Assembly (NCBI RefSeq): GCF_030762805.1
Contig: NZ_CP129113.1
Location: 2,122,001-2,186,000, forward strand
Origin: Aciduricibacillus chroicocephali
GTDB taxonomy: Bacteria; Bacillota; Bacilli; Bacillales; Amphibacillaceae
Direction: 5' to 3'
Length of the DNA stretch: 64,000 bases
This document shows positions 58,579-64,000 of this stretch, piece after piece. The notes under the pieces are model-generated. The model had not been told where the DNA came from. It made no database searches and saw only the letters and a list, made by a program, of their open reading frames with translations. Position numbers and translations under genes: made by a program. Each line of letters starts with the position of its first letter. Positions within the stretch are counted from its first letter, which is position 1.

Positions 58579-58604
58579 ATTTCTAAACAAAGTTTATCAG
58601 AAAC

Positions 58605-59708
58605 TTATCCCCAAATCTCTTTCGCAATATCTACAACATATTTCAACTTCGCCCACTGTTCCTCTTCAGTCAAAATGTTTCCGTGGTGAGTGGAAGCGAA
58701 ACCGCATTGCGGGCTGATGCACAATTGTTTCAATGGCACGTATTGTGTCGCTTCTTCCACACGGGCTTTGATGTTTTCTTTATCTTCCAATTTGCCGTGC
58801 TTTGAAGTGAATACGCCGAGGACGACACGAGGACCGCCATTTGGAATGTGTTCCAGCGGAGTGAAATCACCGGAGCGGTCATCATCGTACTCAAGGAAGA
58901 ACCCGTCCACTTTTTCCTTAGCGAACAAAGTTGGCGCGATTTTCGCGTAGCTGCCTTCGAACGCCCAGTTGGAGCGGTAGTTACCACGGCAGAGATGTGT
59001 TGTAATCGTGAGATCTTCCGGCTTGCCTTCAAGTACACCGTTCGCAACGCGCAATGCCAATTGAATAAGCTGTTCACGAGTATAGGCACTGTCATTGAAG
59101 GGAATTTCCGGTGCGTTCAGGCCAGCGATATATACGTCATCAAGCTGCAAATAGCGGCAGCCCGCATCATAAAAAGCCTTGATTGCATCGCGGTACGTCT
59201 TGATGATATCCTCTGCGTATTCTTCAATATCCGGATAAATATCTTTGTTGCGAATGCCCGCGTTGAACAACTGGTTCGGGCTTGGAATGGTCTGTTTGGC
59301 AACAGCACGGTCCCCAACGATTTCCTTGAACTCAACAAATTCCTTAATATGCGGATGATCTGCGTTGAATGAGATTCTTCCATTTACTCGAATATCGTAG
59401 CGTTCCGTTTCTTCTCCTTTGAATTTGAAGCCATGTTCAGGCACATAGCCTTCTACGCCGTTCAAATGCTCAAGGAAATCTGTATGCCAGAATCTGCGGC
59501 GGAATTCACCATCTGTAACGGCCTGCAGTCCGACTTCAATTTGCTTATCAACAATCTTCTTAATTTCTTCTGTTTCTATCAGATACAATTCCTCGGAAGT
59601 AATGCTGCCTTCCTGGAAATCCTTTCTTGCCTTATGGATTCGCTCCGGACGAAGCAAGCTCCCTACATGATCTGCTCTGAATGGCGCTTTCGCTGCTGTG
59701 TTTGTCAT
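58605..59708 (-). CDS. yxjG: Cobalamin-independent methionine synthase-like protein (YxjG/YxjH)
   Basis: This 367-residue MetE C-terminal-domain protein has zinc ligands expected in THLCRGNY and ISPQCGFAST, plus DGEFRRRFWHTDF and QLDDVYIAG. YxjG/YxjH-type proteins are thought to use a methyl donor other than the usual triglutamyl folate to methylate homocysteine. A SAM riboswitch upstream shows control by methionine status. It is monocistronic with its own terminator. Confidence 0.92.
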   Translation of the reverse strand: MTNTAAKAPFRADHVGSLLRPERIHKARKDFQEGSITSEELYLIETEEIKKIVDKQIEVGLQAVTDGEFRRRFWHTDFLEHLNGVEGYVPEHGFKFKGEETERYDIRVNGRISFNADHPHIKEFVEFKEIVGDRAVAKQTIPSPNQLFNAGIRNKDIYPDIEEYAEDIIKTYRDAIKAFYDAGCRYLQLDDVYIAGLNAPEIPFNDSAYTREQLIQLALRVANGVLEGKPEDLTITTHLCRGNYRSNWAFEGSYAKIAPTLFAKEKVDGFFLEYDDDRSGDFTPLEHIPNGGPRVVLGVFTSKHGKLEDKENIKARVEEATQYVPLKQLCISPQCGFASTHHGNILTEEEQWAKLKYVVDIAKEIWG

Positions 59709-59771
59709 TGAAGTACTCCCCCTCGTCTTATCTGATAACTCTCTTAATGCGAACCAGCAAGGTTTAAAACA

Positions 59772-59930
59772 GCCCCCTCTTCTTAGTTAGAAGAGGGGGC
59801 GAATGTGATTAACGCATGACCAGCTCTTCTTATCTTCCGCATGATTTTCTGGAATTGGCACAGTACTTGAACAAGTCCGCTGCCGAGGCTTCAAAGGGCC
59901 AGTCCCTCCACCTCTCTGGATAAGAATATT
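59772..59930 (-). promoter_or_regulatory. SAM riboswitch (S box) with terminator
   Basis: Minus strand landmarks: CTTATCCAGAGAGGTGGAGG, GACTGGCCCTTTGAAGCC, CGGCAGC, GTGCCAATTCCAG and GATAAGAAG closing P1 (59919-59928 with 59826-59834). A 12-bp terminator stem (GCCCCCTCTTCT / AGAAGAGGGGGC, 59772-59800) with a T-rich tail follows, 64 bp before the gene. SAM should switch the gene off. Confidence 0.95.
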
Positions 59931-59951
59931 TAGAATTATCAATTTAAAATA

Positions 59952-59980
59952 ACTATAGCTTCCTAAAGGTAAGTTGTCAA
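59952..59980 (-). promoter_or_regulatory. Promoter of the SAM-riboswitch transcript
   Basis: Minus strand TTGACA, 17 bp, TATAGT. Confidence 0.85.
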
Positions 59981-60051
59981 CTAAAAATAACACTGTTTCA
60001 AATAGTCTATATTTAATATAACCGGAGGCCTTGTCCCTTTTGACGTTTCAG

Positions 60052-60657
60052 TCAACCGACAAGCCCAATTAGAAGATAAACAGCCGTTCCCCAAATGAAA
60101 AGAGCGGAGCATTTATTGAAAATAGTCATCAAATTCCCTGATCTTTCGAGCCGCTTCATTGAGTTGCCCGCCAATGTCAATGCGAAGAACCAGACCCATG
60201 ATACGGCGATGCACGTAATTGTGAAGAGGATTTGATCTGTACCGGCGTATTTCAATGCGCTCGTACCAATCACACCAACTATATCGATGATGGCGTGAGG
60301 ATTCAGCAAGGATACAGACAGGGCGAAGACGATCTGTTTGTTAATTGGCAGCGCCTTCCCCACTGTTGAAGTAGAAGGACTGGATCGCCAAATTGAATAA
60401 CCCATATACATTAAAAATAGTATGCCTGCGCTCATCAACCCAAGACGCAGCCACTCGAACTGCAAAACGATTACCGATAACCCGAACACAGCGACAAGGA
60501 TGAGGAATGTGTCACAAATGGCGGCTGTAATCGTTGCAGGAAATGCACTCAGCAGCTTTGGCTGTGTAGCTCCTTGTGTAAATACAAAAACATTTTGGAC
60601 GCCAAGCGGCAATATGAGTCCAAATGCGAGAATGACTCCATGTATCATTGCTTCCAT
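60052..60657 (-). CDS. LysE/ArgO family amino acid exporter
   Basis: This 201-residue protein has six membrane helices and the family start MIHGVILAFGLILPLGVQNV, plus the conserved SLLNPHAIIDIVGVIG. LysE/ArgO proteins export basic amino acids. It lies 2 kb from the riboswitch-controlled lysine importer but on the opposite strand, with no riboswitch of its own. No L-box remnant or LysG-type regulator is beside it. AAAGGAGATG precedes ATG. Confidence 0.88.
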   Translation of the reverse strand: MEAMIHGVILAFGLILPLGVQNVFVFTQGATQPKLLSAFPATITAAICDTFLILVAVFGLSVIVLQFEWLRLGLMSAGILFLMYMGYSIWRSSPSTSTVGKALPINKQIVFALSVSLLNPHAIIDIVGVIGTSALKYAGTDQILFTITCIAVSWVWFFALTLAGNSMKRLERSGNLMTIFNKCSALFIWGTAVYLLIGLVG

Positions 60658-60766
60658 TTTGTCATCTCCTTTCCCACTATTACTTTATATGTTTTTTCTC
60701 TCAATGAAAATAAGTCTCCGCAAAAATGGCTGCTTTCCTGCTCTATTACTTAAAACTGTTTAACAC

Positions 60767-60804
60767 AAAAACACTTTGGAACCCCCAATGTCCAAAGTGT
60801 TTTT
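60767..60804. terminator. Terminator downstream of mntP
   Basis: AAAACACTTTGGA / TCCAAAGTGTTTTT with a 10-base loop. Confidence 0.88.
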
Positions 60805-60905
60805 GTATACTCATATGTTTACTTACAACTCGCACATACAGCAGCATCCCCTACAAGAAAAAACAAGCAGCCCCAAATAAGAGCCGCTCGCCATATACAA
60901 GATAT

Positions 60906-61460
60906 CTATCCAAACATCGTAAACAGACCGAAACCAGCCAAAATGCTGCCCCCGAGCAATTCACTATATCTTCCAAAGAACCCGCGTACTTTTCTGCCGA
61001 TCAAAAGACCGAGCCACGTTAGCAAAATACTCATAACTCCAAAGGCCGCGATGACAAATAAGGTCTTTGATTGCGATAGTCCAAGACTTAATCCTGCCGA
61101 GAAGCTGTCGATGCTCACTGTGAAAGCAAACAGCAGCAAGCCAAAACCGGCCGGCTGGAACAGCATCTCTTCCTGTTCGCGAAATGCTGAGAAGAACATT
61201 TGAGCACCAATGCCAAGCAAAAGCAAACCTCCAAGTAACTCCGCCCATTCGCCGAACCTGCCTGAGATAACCTGTCCAAGCAGAATCCCTATGTATGGCA
61301 TGGCCATATGAAATAAACCGATTACGAAACCGATAATTGCAATTCGTTTCAGACGCAGCTTCTGCATGCCAAGTCCAAGGCTTACACTGAAAGCGTCCAT
61401 GCCAAGTGCCCCGGCAAGTAGAAGCAATGAAACCATTTCCCTCAAATCATTAGAATCCAT
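60906..61460 (-). CDS. mntP: Manganese efflux pump MntP
   Basis: This 184-residue protein has six membrane helices and two family repeats carrying acidic transport residues: GMDAFSVSLGLGMQKL and SIDSFSAGLSLGLS. It exports Mn2+ and equals B. subtilis YwlD by position beside ywlC. The ATG at 61460 follows GGGAGAG. No yybP-ykoY (manganese) riboswitch is visible in the 120 bp upstream. Confidence 0.92.
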   Translation of the reverse strand: MDSNDLREMVSLLLLAGALGMDAFSVSLGLGMQKLRLKRIAIIGFVIGLFHMAMPYIGILLGQVISGRFGEWAELLGGLLLLGIGAQMFFSAFREQEEMLFQPAGFGLLLFAFTVSIDSFSAGLSLGLSQSKTLFVIAAFGVMSILLTWLGLLIGRKVRGFFGRYSELLGGSILAGFGLFTMFG

Positions 61461-61529
61461 CCGACACACTCTCCCCTGACCATATATGCTTGTTCATTCT
61501 ATGCCTGTCCGTCAGAGGTTATGAGCATG

Positions 61530-61559
61530 AAAAAAAGCCCTCCCAATGACGGAAGGACT
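61530..61559 (-). terminator. Terminator downstream of ywlC
   Basis: AGTCCTTCC / GGGAGGGCT on the minus strand (with G-U pairs), then TTTTTTTC. Confidence 0.8.
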
Positions 61560-61579
61560 TCAACTCTCAAAGTCGATTA

Positions 61580-62605
61580 CTATAGGATCATATGCTTTTC
61601 AGCAGCTTTTGCAAGCCGGTTCATAATCGCTTCACCAATACCTGAACGAGAGAAAGCTTCGCAAATTAGAAGATCGGCATCTTTTTCAGTATAATGGCGC
61701 AGTGCTGCATAAAGGTTAGCCGCAATTTCATTGGGCTCTGTGCCAAGCACTTTGACATGAGGAAGATCCAAATGATCCGCAGTCGATTTGCTCGCGAGCA
61801 CAGCAACACGTTTGCCTTCTGATTCTACTTTTCGCACAAACTCCTTAATTTTAGAAGCATCGCCTTGGACAAGTATAAGCGGAAGAACAGGAGCATAATG
61901 ACGATACTTCATTCCAGGTGCTTTCGGCTTGTCCGATTCAGGGATTCCGTTCGTTGATGCAAGTTTCTCCCCGATCGCCTCTTCAATCATTTCCTGCGTA
62001 ATGCCGCCAGGTCTAAGCACAACAGGCAGCTTACCAGTACAATCAATGACAGTTGATTCCACACCAATTCCAGTCGCTCCACCATCGACAATGCAGGCAA
62101 TTTTGCCATCAAGATCTTCAGCGACATGAAAGGCTGTCGTCGGACTTGGCTTGCCTGATGTATTCGCGCTCGGTGCCGCAATTGGACAACCACTCTCCCG
62201 GATCAGGGCGAGCGCGAGCGGATGGTCAGGAATTCGGATGCCGACTGTCGCAAGCCCTGCTGTTACGTTATCGGCAAGGCCACCTCTATGCGGAAGAACA
62301 TATGTGATTGGCCCAGGTGAAAAGCGGTCCATCAGCTTCTCTGCATAATCAGGAATTTCCTGTACGAGTTCCCGACAATGTTCCACAGATGCAACATGGA
62401 CAATAAGAGGATTATCCTGAGGTCGGCCTTTCGCAGCAAATATTCCACTCACTGCCACTTCATTCGCCGCATCCGCTCCAAGCCCATAAACCGTCTCAGT
62501 CGGGAATGCAACAAGTTCCCCTTTCGCCAACAGGGCAGCTGCTTTTTTTATTTTTTCTTCATCTATATGAATATCCGTTATCTTTAAATGTTCTGTTTTC
62601 ATCAT
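61580..62605 (-). CDS. ywlC: L-threonylcarbamoyladenylate synthase (Sua5/YwlC)
   Basis: This 341-residue two-domain enzyme makes threonylcarbamoyl-AMP, used for the t6A base of ANN-decoding tRNAs. The YrdC domain (about 10-215) has AFPTETVYGLGADA, KGRPQDNPL and APSANTSGKPSPT. A C-terminal Sua5 domain (about 225-341) includes PGMKYRHYAP. GAGG precedes the ATG pair. Confidence 0.94.
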   Translation of the reverse strand: MMKTEHLKITDIHIDEEKIKKAAALLAKGELVAFPTETVYGLGADAANEVAVSGIFAAKGRPQDNPLIVHVASVEHCRELVQEIPDYAEKLMDRFSPGPITYVLPHRGGLADNVTAGLATVGIRIPDHPLALALIRESGCPIAAPSANTSGKPSPTTAFHVAEDLDGKIACIVDGGATGIGVESTVIDCTGKLPVVLRPGGITQEMIEEAIGEKLASTNGIPESDKPKAPGMKYRHYAPVLPLILVQGDASKIKEFVRKVESEGKRVAVLASKSTADHLDLPHVKVLGTEPNEIAANLYAALRHYTEKDADLLICEAFSRSGIGEAIMNRLAKAAEKHMIL

Positions 62606-62691
62606 ATCCGCTACCTCTTTTCCTTCTTACATTTTAGCGGATTGACTTTGTTTGTGCAAAAAAGCATCCAGCTCTAAATCCAATTCCCAAC

Positions 62692-62860
62692 TTATTCACA
62701 TTATCCACAGAAAAACAGCTAAAAACAAAACTGCCCATGCATTTTATACACAGGCAGTTTTTTAAGAACGCTGATTTTATCGGATATTATTTTATCAAAA
62801 AGTAATTATACACATTTTGTCGAATTTTTACACAACTTATTCACATGGCTATGTGGATAC
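62692..62860. other. DnaA-box cluster in the ywlC-ywlB gap
   Basis: Five matches to TTATNCACA occur on the plus strand: TTATTCACA 62692-62700, TTATCCACA 62701-62709 (perfect box), TTATACACA 62744-62752, TTATACACA 62806-62814 and TTATTCACA 62837-62845. A sixth, reversed box with one mismatch lies at 62852-62860 (TGTGGATAC). The 300-bp gap has no gene. In B. subtilis the ywlC-ywlB gap is one of the known DnaA-box clusters outside oriC. Confidence 0.85.
62727..62762 (-). terminator. ywlB terminator candidate
   Basis: AAAACTGCC / GGCAGTTTT with a 17-base loop containing a DnaA box; about 145 bp after the ywlB stop. Confidence 0.6.
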
Positions 62861-62906
62861 TGTGCATAGTTTTCTGAATTCAATCTTATTCATGAAAACT
62901 GTCCAC

Positions 62907-63308
62907 TTAGCAAACTTGATAAATCCACCAATTGCCAATCTTTTCACCTGTTTGTCCAGAGCTTGCTGGGGATTCTTGTGGACTGAATTGCAAAGCTTCC
63001 AACAAGATATCCAGTGCCGGCTGATGACTGTGGACATGTACTTGCCTCGTTTGCTGCTCTCTTGCCAGAAGAAGAATCGCTTCAAGAATGTATGGCAATC
63101 TTGCAGCTTCTTCTCTTTCAATGAATAGTTGCTTGAGCCATCGGTCTTCGAAGCTCTGCTTTTCCAGAACAAAGCAGCCGATAATCTTGCCCGGAATTCT
63201 AATAACATATCCTTCGTTCGCAAGCGTACGTACATCAATTGACCGGTTCTTCGTTACAAAAGATTGCAGCTCTTCAAAAATCGCCTCATTGGCTTGGATC
63301 AATTCCAC
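62907..63308 (-). CDS. ywlB: GNAT-like protein YwlB
   Basis: This small acetyltransferase-like protein of about 133 residues has a central beta pattern (YVIRIPGKIIGCFVLEKQSF; LKQLFIEREEAARLP) and the family end ARE-QQTRQVHVHSHQPALD. Position between spoIIR and ywlC identifies it as the YwlB counterpart. The acetyl-CoA loop is not obvious, so activity is uncertain. The start is unclear: GTG at 63308 has GAGGTG 6 bases before it; a GTG at 63317 is the alternative. Confidence 0.75.
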   Translation of the reverse strand: MELIQANEAIFEELQSFVTKNRSIDVRTLANEGYVIRIPGKIIGCFVLEKQSFEDRWLKQLFIEREEAARLPYILEAILLLAREQQTRQVHVHSHQPALDILLEALQFSPQESPASSGQTGEKIGNWWIYQVC

Positions 63309-63367
63309 GATTTCCACCTCTTCTATAAGTTTGTCATTTGCTAGATTGTATGCGGCAATCTATCTGT

Positions 63368-63964
63368 TCATGACAAACCGAGCCATTCCAATAGGAAAAA
63401 CTTCACTTTAACTTCCTGTTTCGGTTGTTTCGGCAGGCCGTCTTCAGAAGCAGTTGTCGTACCGAATGAGAAGTCTAGGAAGCAGAGCGGCGGGAAGAGA
63501 ACACACCACCAGTTGGCACCTTCGCCTTTGCCAAGTGTAATGAGTACTGCCTCATATTCACCTGCAGGATATACATAGTTTCCGTACATTTTAACCGGGA
63601 ACTGAATGTTCTTTCCATACTCTACCTTGACCGTCTGACTGCTCTTCTCTTCTGCTAGTACTTCGGCTGCCATTTGCTGAATTGTATCTGTTTTAGAAGC
63701 AATCAGCTTGCGTGCTTCTTCAATGTCATCAATATCTTCAACCCATACTGCGATCTCTTCACTAATGCGATCGCGGACTTTACGCTTTAATCTCTGGTCT
63801 GCATCATTGTCACTGTTAGCGAGAATGCGCAAACGAATTGCTTCATCCGGGATGACCTGATAATCTTCTGCATTTGCTTTATCTGTATTTATAAGAGAAA
63901 GTACGTTCACGATTATAAAATAAATAACAATAATTGCGATTGAGTAAGTAATTAGTTTTTTCAT
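63368..63964 (-). CDS. spoIIR: Stage II sporulation protein R
   Basis: This 198-residue secreted forespore signal triggers SpoIIGA to process pro-SigE in the mother cell. An N-terminal signal/anchor (LITYSIAIIVIYFIIVNVLS) is followed by the SpoIIR domain: IPDEAIRLRILANSDNDADQ, MYGNYVYPAGEYEAVLITLG and GANWWCVLFPPLCFLD. AGGGGG precedes ATG. The expected SigF promoter would lie beyond the window edge. Confidence 0.95.
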   Translation of the reverse strand: MKKLITYSIAIIVIYFIIVNVLSLINTDKANAEDYQVIPDEAIRLRILANSDNDADQRLKRKVRDRISEEIAVWVEDIDDIEEARKLIASKTDTIQQMAAEVLAEEKSSQTVKVEYGKNIQFPVKMYGNYVYPAGEYEAVLITLGKGEGANWWCVLFPPLCFLDFSFGTTTASEDGLPKQPKQEVKVKFFLLEWLGLS

Positions 63965-64000
63965 TTGCCAGTACCCCCTGAACCTTTGTAAGAGTCAGTA

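Overview
The window reads as a chromosome segment of a low-GC, endospore-forming, motile member of the Bacillaceae. The evidence is sporulation genes (spoIIR, spoIID, spoIIQ, spoIIID), flagellar genes (flhO, flhP, motA, motB), Bacillus-type AGGAGG ribosome sites with many TTG/GTG starts, and near-colinearity with the Bacillus subtilis spoIIR-ywlBCDEFG-glyA-upp-atp-ywzB-ywmB-murAA-spoIID-spoIIQ-spoIIID-mbl-flhOP region. Almost all backbone genes lie on the minus strand. A halotolerant genus near Terribacillus, Oceanobacillus or Virgibacillus is plausible, but I cannot fix the genus from sequence alone.

Layout, left to right. 1-9.95 kb is a mixed accessory stretch: two YflT-type general stress proteins, a two-gene threonine/serine exporter (ThrE type), an RND efflux pump, a comK gene that seems to have lost its start codon, a YjfB-like peptide gene, fabZ, a small membrane peptide, an SDR oxidoreductase and a YdhK lipoprotein. 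8.66-9.18 kb and 10.53-10.81 kb hold tandem arrays of a roughly 125-bp structured element. 10.2-14.1 kb is the mbl/flhO/flhP/spoIIID block. 14.3-17.9 kb is an iron ABC-transporter operon behind a near-perfect Fur box. 18.1-24.0 kb is spoIIQ, spoIID, an LD-carboxypeptidase, murAA, ywmB and ywzB. A roughly 550-bp palindromic repeat separates ywzB from the atpIBEFHAGDC operon (24.8-31.7 kb). Next come motAB, a Vpr-type protease, a UDP-GlcNAc 2-epimerase gene and upp.

Between upp and glyA (38-41.7 kb) sits a type VII secretion LXG-toxin locus: a small helical partner, an LXG toxin with a glycine/alanine-rich, membrane-like C-terminus, a polytopic membrane protein that may be its immunity factor, a decayed duplicate of that protein, and a DUF4176 protein. 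glyA, ywlG, rpiB, a chemotaxis receptor gene and ywlE follow. Between ywlE and ywlD (mntP), which are adjacent in B. subtilis, lie about 14 kb of accessory DNA: a CntK-like amino-acid racemase, a probable type I toxin-antitoxin pair, ferritin, a BMP-family lipoprotein behind a cre-like site, polymorphic-toxin remnants with intact immunity genes (Imm22, SUKH), a prophage replication remnant (DnaD-like, DnaC-like), a lysine riboswitch with a LysP-type permease, a SAM riboswitch with a YxjG-type methionine synthase, and a LysE-family exporter. The window ends with ywlD, ywlC, a DnaA-box cluster, ywlB and spoIIR.

Themes: sporulation and wall synthesis; energy and motility; metal handling (Fur-regulated iron uptake, ferritin, MntP, YdhK); methionine and lysine control by riboswitches; and contact-dependent competition with several decaying toxin loci. 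The most unusual signal is the family of 125-bp tandem elements whose helices covary from copy to copy.
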